64,000 nt of DNA. Source: Crateriforma conspicua. GTDB taxonomy: Bacteria; Planctomycetota; Planctomycetia; Pirellulales; Pirellulaceae. A program made the position numbers and the translations under genes. The notes under the pieces are model-generated. The model saw nothing but the letters and a program-made list of their open reading frames with translations, was not told where the DNA came from and ran no database searches. The DNA lies in assembly GCF_007752935.1 (NCBI RefSeq), contig NZ_CP036319.1, forward strand, positions 2,852,001-2,916,000. Reading direction: 5' to 3'. This document shows positions 8,563 through 17,351 of this stretch, in pieces (position 1 is the stretch's first letter; each line of letters begins with the position of its first letter).

Positions 8563-9771
8563 TCAGATGATCCCCGGCGCTTTGACGTCGATGCCCTTGA
8601 GTGCCATTTTCAGCGAATCTTTGTTCGGCGCGACGGCAAAGGCGGTGGGACGATCAATCAATTCGTCGTCGATCAATTGCTTCAACGACATCGTGAAGTC
8701 CTGCATGCCGTCTTCGGCACCGATCCGGATGGCATCGGGCAGTTTGTTGTCGTGGCCTTCCAAGACCAATTTCCGAATCATCGGGGTGAACGTCATGACT
8801 TCGCACGTCGGCACCCGCGAGACCCCCGGCTTGATGCTGCGCAGCAGTTTCTGTGCGACGATGCCTTTCATGTTGAACGCGATCGCGCTGCGGATGGCGT
8901 TGTGCATTTCTTCGGGGAACAAGTCCAAGATCCGGCCGATGGTGGTCGACGCACTGGATGCGTGAATCGTTCCGAACACCAAGTGACCGGTTTCGGCGGC
9001 GTGGATGGCCGTCATGAAGGTTTCTTCATCCCGCAGTTCCCCGACCAGGATGATGTCGGGGTCTTCCCGCACCGCGTGCTTCATGCCGACGCCAAAGTCG
9101 ACGACGTCTTGCCCGATTTCACGCTGGTTAATCAGCGATTTGTCTTCGGTAAAGATGAATTCGATCGGGTCTTCCAGCGTCAGAATGTGCTTGCGATAGA
9201 TGCTGTTGATGTAGTTCAGCATCGAACCGATGGTCGTCGACTTGCCGCTGCCCGTCACACCGGCCAGCAAGATCATGCCTTGTTCAAAGTGGCACAGACT
9301 TTCAATCGAATCGGGCAAGAACAGGCCGCGGAAATCGGGGATGAAGTTATTGATCCGCCGGGCGACCAAACCGATGTTGCCCAGGGATTTCAGCATGTTC
9401 ACCCGGAAACGCCAATTCACGCCGTCGACCTGACACAGGTACGCAAAGTCGGCGCCGCCTTCTTCTTCGAAGATCTTCAAATTCCGATGGTCCATCATCG
9501 GGATCAACAACCGCACCATTTCTTCCGCTTCGATGGGCGGGCGGTTCAGCGGTTTCAGTTCACCGCCGACACGCACCATCGGTGGCTGGCCGACTTTCAG
9601 GTGCAAGTCGGAACCTTCCAGTTTGACCAGGGCGCGAAAGATCTTGTCGACCTCCAGTTCCTCACGGTCCTTCAACAGACTTTCGGTCAGCCGAGCCGCA
9701 ATCGCTTCGGCCGAATTGTCATCGAAGTGGGGTCCGTGGTGATCAGCCTTTTGGGAGGATTGGTGTGACAT
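8563..9771 (-). CDS. pilT: type IV pilus retraction ATPase PilT
   Basis: A 402-residue hexameric motor ATPase that drives pilus retraction at the inner membrane. Start chosen at ATG 9771, preceded by CGGGGAA; the longer open frame to 10011 shows no family similarity. Walker A GVTGSGKST is at 171-179, Asp box LTLEDPIEF near 198-206, Walker B DPDIILVGELRD at 238-249 and the His box HAAETGHLVFGTIH at 257-270, all intact. The first 40 residues are a low-complexity extension (His/Asp/Ser) compared with typical 340-370-residue PilT proteins. It is upstream of the PilB-like pseudo-ATPase on the same strand, probably co-transcribed, and divergent from the tyrosine-kinase gene. Confidence 0.93.
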   Translation of the reverse strand: MSHQSSQKADHHGPHFDDNSAEAIAARLTESLLKDREELEVDKIFRALVKLEGSDLHLKVGQPPMVRVGGELKPLNRPPIEAEEMVRLLIPMMDHRNLKIFEEEGGADFAYLCQVDGVNWRFRVNMLKSLGNIGLVARRINNFIPDFRGLFLPDSIESLCHFEQGMILLAGVTGSGKSTTIGSMLNYINSIYRKHILTLEDPIEFIFTEDKSLINQREIGQDVVDFGVGMKHAVREDPDIILVGELRDEETFMTAIHAAETGHLVFGTIHASSASTTIGRILDLFPEEMHNAIRSAIAFNMKGIVAQKLLRSIKPGVSRVPTCEVMTFTPMIRKLVLEGHDNKLPDAIRIGAEDGMQDFTMSLKQLIDDELIDRPTAFAVAPNKDSLKMALKGIDVKAPGII

Positions 9772-10294
9772 CGATTCCCCGATGGATCGCAGGATGAGGT
9801 TGGTGGTGGATGTGGTTGGCGTCGACGACAGTTCCGAAAGCCCGGCGGTTGCGGAGAGTCGCATCCCCCCGGCGATCGACACGCCGTCAAGCGAGGGTGT
9901 CGTCGAATCGGCCCCTTGGATCGCCAGGCGACGTGCCGCATGGGTGATTTTGAGCGGTCCGGCGGGACATTCATCCCACCACGAAGGCTGCCAAGGGTGT
10001 AAGAGGAGCACTTGTCAGTCTAAGCGGTTTCACGTCGACGACAAATCGTATCGACCGGTTCGTCTGGCAAAACCGGTCGAGCCGCGACAGGTTTTGACGC
10101 CACCACCGCCGGGACGCCGCGACAAATTGGCTGCCGTTAAGCGCCGATCGGTGTATTCGTTACCGCCATTAGGACCTGATCTTTCGTACCATTTCGCCGT
10201 TTCCCCTTCTATTTACGGGACGCTGGCTATACTCGCATCCAGCACAGGGCTACTTGTCGATTTCATTGATCTGCCCATAAGGCCATCGATTCGT
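9772..10294. other. 523-bp divergent intergenic region
   Basis: This gap separates pilT (minus) from the Wzc-like gene (plus). The plus-strand frame is open through it in phase with the kinase gene, but the translation has no recognisable similarity and the kinase family begins only at 10295, so I treat it as non-coding. It must hold promoters for both directions; only one -10-like hexamer is listed. Confidence 0.55.
10228..10233 (+). promoter_or_regulatory. candidate -10 box for the Wzc-like gene
   Basis: TATACT, 62 nt upstream of ATG 10295. No clear -35 hexamer at 16-18 bp spacing. Similar -10-like hexamers 55-67 nt before starts occur ahead of the genes at 12886, 32473 and 41915, which gives the assignment some weight. 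Confidence 0.35.
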
Positions 10295-12658
10295 ATGACC
10301 GAAAACAACGCCAAACCTTCGGCACCCGCCAAGTCAGAATCTCGGGTGACCGAGGATGTGGTCACTCTGGACGTTCTGCAAATTCTGTTTCGCCAGCGGT
10401 GGCTGATCGCCTTTTTGACCCTGGCCGGTCTGGCCGCCGGCGTCGCCTATGCCCTGCAAGCCCGCGTGTGGTACGAGTCGACCGCCCGCGTGTTGATCAA
10501 CGAAAAAAGCTCGGGTTTGGCCAGTTCGTCGTCCAACGAGATGGTCGAGGAAGACATTCTGGCCAATCACATCGAACTGCTGCTGAGCCGCAAGATCGTC
10601 GGTGAAGCGATGGCGGCCAAAGACGATGACGGCAATTCGCTGATGACGTTGCCCTCGGTTGTCGAGCACCTGGATCCGGAAATCGAAACCGAAGACGCGG
10701 TCGACTACGTGATCGACCACATGGAAGTCGTCAAAGGCGGCGAAGGCGGTGCGAAAACCGCGCGGACACTGCGGATCAGTCTGAACCACACCGAACCGGA
10801 AGACGCCCAGCGATTGTTGACCGCGGTGCTGCAGACCTACAGCCGCTATCTGGATCAACAGATCAGCGACATGATGGATTTGGCAACCGCGAAGATCAAC
10901 GAAGCCAAGAACGAAGTCGAAGGCGAACTGCACATCGCGGAAAAGAAATACTTGGAACACCGCCAAACGGCACCGATGTTGTTCCAGGGCGAAGGCAGCA
11001 GCAACGTCTATCAGGACAAGTATCGTCGACTGCAGGACGAATTGATCGATCTGCAGATCCAAGAATCCACGATCAAGACCCGCCTGGCGCGCGTGGAGAA
11101 CGAACTGGAAGACTTGGACGGCAAAACGCTTTCGATGACCGAAAGTATGGACAAGTTGGCGCTGATCGACAGCGAAAGCTTGGAACGCTTGGGACTGTTC
11201 GCCGGGCTGCAAATCAGTGCATCCAACACCGCGGAATTCAAAGCCACGATGCCGGTGCGGGCGGAAGAAGCACGCACGCGGTTCGCGTATCTGTTGAAGC
11301 TGAACAGTGAAAAGCAACGGTTGCAGGCCAAGTTCGGTGCCAGCCATCCGGACGTGCAAGACATCGACGACGAAATCCGTTTGGTTCGCAAGTTCATCGA
11401 TGAAAGTAATGAAGACACGGTGGCCGAAGCACCGTTTGGCGAAAATTCGGTCAACCCCGAATCACTGTTGAAGGCGTATGTCGGTTTCCTGAACCACGAT
11501 ATGGCCACCATCGCCGAACGCAAATCGGAATTGACCGCGCTTGCAAACCAAGCGGAGACGGATGCCCGCGAACTGATCGAATACGAATTGACCGACGTGG
11601 TGCTGCGTAAGGAAGTCGAACGCAACGAAGCCTTGTTTGATGGTGTCGTGCAACAACTGCGTGACGTGGACATCGCCAGCGGTTTGCGTGGGTACTTGTA
11701 CGAATTGCTGGAAACGCCGCGGATCGGTGCCAAGTCATGGCCCAGTTTGCCGCTGTGTGGTTTGGGAGGGCTGATGCTGGGCGTCTTTGCCGGGCTGACG
11801 CTGGCCGTGGCCAACGACGTGCGTGACGGACGGTTCCGCTCGGCCGCCGAAGTGGAAGAGACCGTTTCGCTGCCGTCCTTGGGCCGCGTCGGAAAGCTGA
11901 ATTCGATGCGACGTGGCGTTCGCGGTTTGATCGCCGGGGAACTGTCGCCCAACGCCGAAGCGCTGCGTCTGGGCCGAACCATGTTGCTGCCGAAAATCAA
12001 ATCGCGTGACATGCGATCGATCGGCGTCACCAGTTCGATGCAGGGCGACGGTAAATCGACGATCACGGCCAACTTGGCGGCATCGTTTTCACAGGTCGGC
12101 TTGTCAGTATTGGTCGTCGACGGTGACCTTCGTCGTCCGACCGTGCACCGATATTTCAGCGTCGCGCCGGAAGGCGGCCTGACCGATTTGTTGACCGGGT
12201 CGATGGATCTGGACGATGCGATCAAGCCGACCGAGGCCGAAGGCGTTTCGGTGATCACCGCCGGTGCTTCGACACGGACTCCGGCCGAGTTGTTGCAATC
12301 GGAGAAGCTGGAAGAGTTGACTCAACAGCTGGAAGAACGTTTCGATCTGGTCATCTTCGACCTGCCGCCGGTCCTGGCCGTTTCCGATCCGCTGGTCGTC
12401 GCACCGCGAATCGATGGCATGGTCTTGGTCATCCGTGCGGCGTCGGCCCGACGTGACGAAGTGATGAACAGCTTGAAGCGTGTCACCGATGCCGGCGGCA
12501 ACATGGTCGGTTGTGTGCTGAACACGTTCGGGGCCGGAAAGAGCTTTGATCTGGGCGGTGGTTACTACGGCTACTACGAAAGTGGCTACAGTCGGCCGAC
12601 CAATCGCACCAAACCGGTCACGTCGGCTCGGATCGTCGAAGTCGACAACGACGCTTGA
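10295..12658 (+). CDS. Wzc-like polysaccharide co-polymerase/BY-kinase
   Basis: 787 residues from ATG 10295. The order is that of a fused Wzz chain-length regulator and bacterial tyrosine kinase: TM1 at about 36-53, a long periplasmic coiled-coil domain about 190-460, TM2 at about 484-507, and a cytoplasmic kinase. Kinase motifs are present: Walker A GDGKST (584-589), Walker A' VLVVDGDLRRP (605-615), Walker B LVIFDLPP (685-692). The C-terminal tail carries a tyrosine cluster (Y757, Y758, Y760, Y761, Y765), the usual autophosphorylation target that controls oligomer state. It would govern chain length or export of an exopolysaccharide. It is an orphan here: no Wza, Wzb phosphatase, flippase or polymerase is adjacent, though GDP-fucose synthesis genes lie 43 kb away. 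Confidence 0.9.
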   Translation: MTENNAKPSAPAKSESRVTEDVVTLDVLQILFRQRWLIAFLTLAGLAAGVAYALQARVWYESTARVLINEKSSGLASSSSNEMVEEDILANHIELLLSRKIVGEAMAAKDDDGNSLMTLPSVVEHLDPEIETEDAVDYVIDHMEVVKGGEGGAKTARTLRISLNHTEPEDAQRLLTAVLQTYSRYLDQQISDMMDLATAKINEAKNEVEGELHIAEKKYLEHRQTAPMLFQGEGSSNVYQDKYRRLQDELIDLQIQESTIKTRLARVENELEDLDGKTLSMTESMDKLALIDSESLERLGLFAGLQISASNTAEFKATMPVRAEEARTRFAYLLKLNSEKQRLQAKFGASHPDVQDIDDEIRLVRKFIDESNEDTVAEAPFGENSVNPESLLKAYVGFLNHDMATIAERKSELTALANQAETDARELIEYELTDVVLRKEVERNEALFDGVVQQLRDVDIASGLRGYLYELLETPRIGAKSWPSLPLCGLGGLMLGVFAGLTLAVANDVRDGRFRSAAEVEETVSLPSLGRVGKLNSMRRGVRGLIAGELSPNAEALRLGRTMLLPKIKSRDMRSIGVTSSMQGDGKSTITANLAASFSQVGLSVLVVDGDLRRPTVHRYFSVAPEGGLTDLLTGSMDLDDAIKPTEAEGVSVITAGASTRTPAELLQSEKLEELTQQLEERFDLVIFDLPPVLAVSDPLVVAPRIDGMVLVIRAASARRDEVMNSLKRVTDAGGNMVGCVLNTFGAGKSFDLGGGYYGYYESGYSRPTNRTKPVTSARIVEVDNDA

Positions 12659-12813
12659 TCGCCGAAACGCACGACTTTCCCGCAACGCGTCGCACCCGGC
12701 ACGCGTTGCGGACCGGATGGAGCCTGCGAGGAAGTCTTTCCCACAATGTTTCGCGACGCTGAGTCGGGGCATTGATTTGTGGCAGTTGGGCGGCCAGTGC
12801 GCGTCGACAGGTC

Positions 12814-12819
12814 TATAAT
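12814..12819 (+). promoter_or_regulatory. candidate -10 box (TATAAT)
   Basis: A consensus TATAAT 67 nt upstream of ATG 12886 in the 227-bp gap after the kinase gene. The -35 region is not recognisable at normal spacing (a TTGGGC at 12786 is too far). Confidence 0.4.
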
Positions 12820-12885
12820 CCGCGTTGGGTTTGGCTGACCTATCTTTTCTTTTCGACCGGACGTCCCAACCGCTGGGTGATTTTG

Positions 12886-14739
12886 ATGCGCATCGCGCCA
12901 CGATTCTTGCTGGCCCTTGTCTTCTGTTTCTCGCTGTCCTGTGGTGTTCCCCGTGGCATGACGCATGTCGCCCGGGCGCAGAACGGCAGTTTTCTGGATG
13001 AGTTGTTCCGTTCGATCAGTGCCGCCAAGGCCCAGCGTGAAGCCGAAGAACGTCGCCAAGCCGAACAGCAACGCCAGCAACAACAACAGCGACCGACGCC
13101 CCCACCCCCGGGCCGCGACCAGCGTCCGGATGGCCGGTCGGTCGATCTGCCGTCGTCTTTCTTCCCCCCGGGACCCGATGGCAGGCCCGCCAACCCCAAC
13201 ACGCAACGCATTTCCCCCACCCGCCCCGACGGATCGCCCGCACCGGGGCCGAATCAAACCACCGGTCGAAGTTCCCCGCTCCAGCCGATGCAGCCGCGAC
13301 GCGGCGGACGGAACAGCATCAGCGTGAAATCGCAGGAGGCGGCTCAATTCGTCCGACAGTTGGTCGATTTCGCATCGTCGGCGGACCAGATGGCCCATGC
13401 GATGCGTGATGAGTCACGACGCATTCCCGCGTTGCGGCCCAAGTTGGGCGAAGCGTATCGCTTGGCCGCCGACAGCCGGACGTTGATCGAACGTTGCGAC
13501 GGGCTGGCATCCTTGGACCAGATTCATGACCCGTATTGTGAGATTGACGCGCGGTGGCGAACACTTTCGTTTGAATTGCGTTCGATCAACGGGTTGCCCG
13601 ATTCGGTGCGCCAGCCGCTGCGTCGTTGTGACGGGGCGTGTTCGGCGATGGCCAAGATGCATCATGTCCAACCGCAATTTGATCGCGTTGCCCTGCGCGA
13701 CGTGCTGATCACTGCGTCGGCGCATCTGTTGTCGCTGGAAGACGATTTGCGTTTGGCGGTCGTATCACCACAGCGTGCCGCGGGACTGACCAGTGAATGT
13801 CGCAAGTTGCGCCAGATCGTGATTCGCGAAAGCGGCGAACTGGACCGGGCTTCCTACGACCAAGCGGTCACGGAGTTCAATGAGTTCAGCATGCGGTACC
13901 GTGAATTTGCCGCCCGCTGTTCCACGATTGATAACCCGCACGTCCAAGCCCGGCTGGACCGGATCGCCCAGTGCGGCACCGACACCTATGCCCTGTTGTG
14001 GATGACGCCGCCAGCACCGGCGGTCGACATCGAACACTTGGCCCAGCATTTGAATCGTGGCGCCGACCAGTTGTTGGGGCAACTGAACTTCGGCAGCCTT
14101 TTCCATCTGCCCAAAGAAACACAGTTGCAGATCTTTGACTTGGGGCGATCGTTGTCGGCCAGTTGTGACCACTTGGTCCAAGAAGCCGGCTCCGGTGCAT
14201 CGCGTGGTGACTTGGTCGAATGTGTGGGCGAAATCCAACGCAGCTGGGATCCCTTGCAGCGTCATTTGGTGTCGGTCCAAACCATTCCTCCGGCACTGGT
14301 CGATGCCGTCGGTCGCGACTTGGTCCAGATTTGCGCGGCGTTGGGGATCGACGAGCGTCCCCAAGCGATCGACATGCGTGAATTGGTGGAACTGGCCGCC
14401 GCATTGGAAGGGAGCAGCGAATACTTGCGTGCCGACGTCGATCGTTACGAACGATACATGCAACCGGGATCGTATCGCGTGATGATGGATCGTTCGTCGG
14501 ATCGTCTGTACGACCAGTCCAAACGATTGCACGCCGAACTGAGCCGTGGCGAGGATCTGCAGCGATTGCAGTCGACGACCGATCGCATGCTGGAAGCTTG
14601 GGATGAACTGTCCGCGGGGATGCAGGACCTGGATCGACACGGTCTGTCGCCCAGTCGTGCGGACCGTTTGCGACGGTCTCACCAAGAACTGTTGCCGATC
14701 GTCGCCCGTTTGGCCGCGGCGCTGTCTAGTCGACAGTGA
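12886..14739 (+). CDS. hypothetical exported helical protein
   Basis: 617 residues, no family recognised. ATG 12886 is chosen because it starts a clear signal peptide (FLLALVFCFSLSCG, cleavage near VARAQNG). Residues about 43-75 form a charged, Gln/Arg/Glu-rich coiled-coil-like stretch, followed by a Pro-rich linker to about residue 140. The remaining 470 residues are almost wholly alpha-helical by inspection, with several stretches of similar flavour (LRRCDGACSAMAKMHH, LDRIAQCGTDTYALLW, SLSASCDHLVQEAG), suggesting an array of helical hairpins each with a conserved Cys. Probably a periplasmic or surface structural protein. It is followed 69 bp later by a zinc-ribbon membrane protein on the same strand. 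Confidence 0.7.
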   Translation: MRIAPRFLLALVFCFSLSCGVPRGMTHVARAQNGSFLDELFRSISAAKAQREAEERRQAEQQRQQQQQRPTPPPPGRDQRPDGRSVDLPSSFFPPGPDGRPANPNTQRISPTRPDGSPAPGPNQTTGRSSPLQPMQPRRGGRNSISVKSQEAAQFVRQLVDFASSADQMAHAMRDESRRIPALRPKLGEAYRLAADSRTLIERCDGLASLDQIHDPYCEIDARWRTLSFELRSINGLPDSVRQPLRRCDGACSAMAKMHHVQPQFDRVALRDVLITASAHLLSLEDDLRLAVVSPQRAAGLTSECRKLRQIVIRESGELDRASYDQAVTEFNEFSMRYREFAARCSTIDNPHVQARLDRIAQCGTDTYALLWMTPPAPAVDIEHLAQHLNRGADQLLGQLNFGSLFHLPKETQLQIFDLGRSLSASCDHLVQEAGSGASRGDLVECVGEIQRSWDPLQRHLVSVQTIPPALVDAVGRDLVQICAALGIDERPQAIDMRELVELAAALEGSSEYLRADVDRYERYMQPGSYRVMMDRSSDRLYDQSKRLHAELSRGEDLQRLQSTTDRMLEAWDELSAGMQDLDRHGLSPSRADRLRRSHQELLPIVARLAAALSSRQ

Positions 14740-14760
14740 CCCCAACTTGCGGCTAAAAAA

Positions 14761-14800
14761 CGCGGGCAAATCGATTCGAATTCCCACCCTTTTGCCCGCG
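14761..14800. repeat. perfect 10-bp inverted repeat before zinc-ribbon gene
   Basis: CGCGGGCAAA at 14761-14770 and its exact complement at 14791-14800, with a 20-nt loop. It lies between two co-oriented genes, ends 8 nt before ATG 14809 and lacks a T-tract, so it could be an operator or an RNA hairpin that masks the ribosome entry site rather than a classical terminator. Confidence 0.55.
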
Positions 14801-14808
14801 CCAGCCCC

Positions 14809-15516
14809 ATGATCCGTTCGGTCACCTGCCCCAAGTGCGGAAAGACGTCCAACGTGCCTGAACACATCGCCAGCGTGCGGTGTTCCAAATGTGGCAAGGT
14901 CTGGAACCCGGGCGAGGATGCCGCCGCGGCCGAGCCCAAGGTCGATCTGGCCGCCAAAATGGCGGGCTATGAAAACGAAGGCGGCGGGAAATCGAAGAAG
15001 AAACGTAAGAAGTCGAAATCCTCCGGCGGCAGCAACAAAGTCGCCGCGATCGTCGCCAGTGTCATCTTCGTGGTCGCGTTGGCCGGCGTGGGCGTTTATC
15101 TGTGGCTGCAGCGGGATCCCTCGCCCCAGGTGGCCGCCGTGCCGGACGAACCGGAAGAAGAACCCGCCGATGATGACGATGTGGTCTGGGTCGCGCCGGA
15201 TTACCGCGAAGTCAACATGCCCGAAGCGGACCGGAAACGGATCTACATGGACATGCGATCGACGGCCATCACCAGCATCGAAAAGCCGTTGTTGATCATC
15301 GGACCGGCTCGCGTGGCGATGGAAAAAACGCTGCAAGATGTCTACGACCGGGAAATCCGAACCCAGGCGGCGTTGCACGATGTTCCCGAAGACGACATTC
15401 GCCAAATCGTCAACGAAGGCGATGCGAAACGCTGGGATACTCGCCCGCGGTCCAACGCCAAACGCAACGGCAAGCGGCTGTATCCGAAATCCTGGAGCGA
15501 AGGCTGGAAACCGTAA
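14809..15516 (+). CDS. MJ0042-type zinc-ribbon membrane protein
   Basis: 235 residues. The N-terminus is a zinc ribbon of the MJ0042 type: CPKC at 7-10 and CSKC at 25-28, with the short spacing typical of the family. A Lys/Ser-rich basic segment (61-76) precedes one transmembrane helix (about 78-99), then an acidic Pro/Glu/Asp linker and a roughly 110-residue globular C-terminal part with no recognised domain. The basic cluster before the helix predicts that the zinc ribbon is cytoplasmic and the C-terminus periplasmic. Such proteins are common in planctomycetes and myxobacteria; the ribbon may bind protein or nucleic acid, but no function is established. No Shine-Dalgarno is visible. The next gene follows within 22-110 bp. 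Confidence 0.8.
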   Translation: MIRSVTCPKCGKTSNVPEHIASVRCSKCGKVWNPGEDAAAAEPKVDLAAKMAGYENEGGGKSKKKRKKSKSSGGSNKVAAIVASVIFVVALAGVGVYLWLQRDPSPQVAAVPDEPEEEPADDDDVVWVAPDYREVNMPEADRKRIYMDMRSTAITSIEKPLLIIGPARVAMEKTLQDVYDREIRTQAALHDVPEDDIRQIVNEGDAKRWDTRPRSNAKRNGKRLYPKSWSEGWKP

Positions 15517-15625
15517 GGCGGTCTGCCAAGGTTGACGCTTGCCTTACGAATCATCGAACACGACCGCCGTGTCAAGTGACGACCCGGTTGATGAATGGCC
15601 CGCGATAGGAAAGACGAAACCAGCG

Positions 15626-16177
15626 ATGAGCGACGACAAGGTGCTGTGGAAAGCCGAGTTTAATCCCAAAGTGAAGTCGTACTGGCTGCTCAGTGGGACC
15701 ATCGTGATGTTATGCACGATCGTCCTGATTCCGCTGATCCCCGTGTGGTTTGTGCTGGGGCTGTTGGTCACCGATCGCTACTTGAAAAGCTGTTCTTGTG
15801 AATTGACCGAGAGGTCGCTGAAGGTCGGCAAGGGGATTTTGGTGCGTACCGAAAAGACCGTGCCGCTGGATCGGATCACTGATCTGGGATTGGTTCAGGG
15901 GCCGATCATGCGGATGCTGGACATCGAAGCGCTCAGCGTCGAAACCGCCGGCCAGTCATCGCAGGGATCGCTGGTGCAGTTGACCGGGATCCGAAACGGA
16001 CGTGACTTTCGCGACGCCGTGCTGGAACAGCGTGACCGTGTGTCGATCCAAGAATCCGCACCAGTCCAGACGCCGGATGCCGGCATCGATGCGTCGGCCG
16101 GCCAAACGCTGGTCGAAATTCGCGACATCCTGCGACGGATGGAATCACGACTGGACCAGTCTCCGATCGACGCTTGA
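15626..16177 (+). CDS. membrane-anchored PH (bPH2/DUF304) domain protein
   Basis: 184 residues from ATG 15626; the open frame extends upstream to a TTG at 15539 only 22 bp after the previous stop, so a 212-residue form is possible. Two adjacent hydrophobic segments (about residues 22-52 of the short form) precede a bacterial PH-like domain recognisable by YLKSCSCELTERSLKVGKG, EKTVPLDRITDLGLVQGP and RMLDIEALSVETAG. This is the DUF304/YdbT-type membrane PH domain, of unknown ligand. The C-terminal 50 residues are a hydrophilic tail ending in a short helix. Probably transcribed with the zinc-ribbon gene upstream. Confidence 0.8.
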   Translation: MSDDKVLWKAEFNPKVKSYWLLSGTIVMLCTIVLIPLIPVWFVLGLLVTDRYLKSCSCELTERSLKVGKGILVRTEKTVPLDRITDLGLVQGPIMRMLDIEALSVETAGQSSQGSLVQLTGIRNGRDFRDAVLEQRDRVSIQESAPVQTPDAGIDASAGQTLVEIRDILRRMESRLDQSPIDA

Positions 16178-16206
16178 AAGAGATTGTCGGCGTCGTCAAG
16201 GCAGTC

Positions 16207-16234
16207 CGGCGTCGCTGCGAAACAGCGGACGCCG
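16207..16234. terminator. hairpin between convergent genes
   Basis: CGGCGTCGCTG (16207-16217), loop CGAAA, and CAGCGGACGCCG (16223-16234) form an 11-bp stem with one bulge. It lies in the 76-bp gap between the stops at 16177 (+) and 16254 (-). There is no T-run, so this is a structural guess; an alternative upstream arm (16185-16194) can also pair with 16228-16237. Confidence 0.45.
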
Positions 16235-16253
16235 ACAGAAAGTGACGCTGTGA

Positions 16254-17351
16254 TCAGGCAGCGCGGCGGTCTTGAGCCGCGCGTCGACTGGCCATTTGGA
16301 TCGATTCCCGAACCAGTGCGTGCGGTCCACGTTCGGCGGTGGTCGCATCGCTGTACCAGCTGCGTTGCTGAATCGATTGCAGGACTTTATCGGCCACCGC
16401 GACCGCGCGAGCACCGGCGGCACCATCGACGGCGGGTGCACTGCCGCTGCGGATGCTGATCACAAAGTCGTGAAGTTCATCCAGGATGGCGTTGCGCGGT
16501 TCCAGTTCCAAAGTCTCGCACCGGAGTTTGGTTTGGAACAGTTCGCCGCTGTATCGCAGCGGGTTGTCGGTTTCGGCGTTCAAGTCGAACGTGCGATCGA
16601 CCACGCTGTCAGCCGGCCGAACCACCGAAACGGATGGCTTACCAAAATCAATGTCGGCAAAACCGTTGGCCCCAAAGATCTGCATTGATCGTGCGGGGGT
16701 CGGGCTGATTCGCGACGCTTTCAGGTTGGCGACCATGCCGCATGCGAACTCGATCCGCGTTTCAGCGACGTCTTCATGATCGCTGATGACCGAAAGCCCG
16801 CTGGATGAAACCGACGTGACCGGTGCATCGGTCATCGAAAGCACCAGATCCAGGTCGTGGATCATCAAGTCCATCACGACGCCGACATCCAGGCAACGGC
16901 CGGGAAAGCTGGACGCACGGACCGCCTCGACGTACTTCACGTCGCGTGCCAGGTCACCCAGGGAGGTGAAGGCGGGGTTGAATCGTTCGACGTGACCGAC
17001 TTGCAGGGTCAACCGTCGTGCGGCGGCCAGCATGGCCAGACGCTGGGCATCGCTGCTGTCGGAAGCCAGCGGTTTTTCGACAAACAAGTGTTTTCCGGCC
17101 TTCAGCAGCGACTTGGCGATGTCGCAGTGCAAATCGGTCGGGGCGGCGATCACGGCCGCGTCGATCTGGTCGACGATTTCCGAGGGATCGGCACAGGTGC
17201 GTACGCCGAGCGATTCGGCGGCAACCTGGCGTGCCGATTCGAACGGGTCGCACACGGCGACCAGTTCCGCGTCGTCGACTTGGCCCAGCAACTTGGCGTG
17301 GATTCGTCCCAGGTGACCGGCACCGACGACAGCGATACGTAACTTGTTCAT
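16254..17351 (-). CDS. Gfo/Idh/MocA family oxidoreductase
   Basis: 365 residues. An N-terminal Rossmann fold (VVGAGHLGRIHAKLL, 8-22), the family EKP motif in LFVEKPLAS and the HDLDLVLS segment in the catalytic domain place it in the Gfo/Idh/MocA NAD(P)-dependent sugar dehydrogenases. It overlaps the lpxA stop by 4 bp (ATGA), implying translational coupling and a role in lipid A or surface-sugar synthesis. Known precedent: in some bacteria GnnA, a member of this superfamily, is encoded next to lpxA and oxidises the 3-hydroxyl of UDP-GlcNAc so that GnnB can aminate it. No aminotransferase is seen here, so a GnnA role is only a hypothesis; another UDP-sugar oxidation is equally possible. The last 25 residues are an Arg/Ala-rich tail. 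Confidence 0.85.
   Translation of the reverse strand: MNKLRIAVVGAGHLGRIHAKLLGQVDDAELVAVCDPFESARQVAAESLGVRTCADPSEIVDQIDAAVIAAPTDLHCDIAKSLLKAGKHLFVEKPLASDSSDAQRLAMLAAARRLTLQVGHVERFNPAFTSLGDLARDVKYVEAVRASSFPGRCLDVGVVMDLMIHDLDLVLSMTDAPVTSVSSSGLSVISDHEDVAETRIEFACGMVANLKASRISPTPARSMQIFGANGFADIDFGKPSVSVVRPADSVVDRTFDLNAETDNPLRYSGELFQTKLRCETLELEPRNAILDELHDFVISIRSGSAPAVDGAAGARAVAVADKVLQSIQQRSWYSDATTAERGPHALVRESIQMASRRAAQDRRAA

Noticed and set aside
8512-9768. 418-codon plus-strand open frame
   Set aside because: Antisense to pilT, whose motifs are unambiguous.
9782-10294. N-terminal extension of the Wzc-like protein
   Set aside because: 171 extra codons in frame lack similarity to the family and would overlap the divergent promoter region; ATG 10295 fits the family start.
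13765-15405. 546-codon minus-strand open frame
   Set aside because: Antisense to the helical exported protein and zinc-ribbon genes, both of which have signal peptide or zinc motifs; the shadow is Phe/His/Gln-rich and has no family features.
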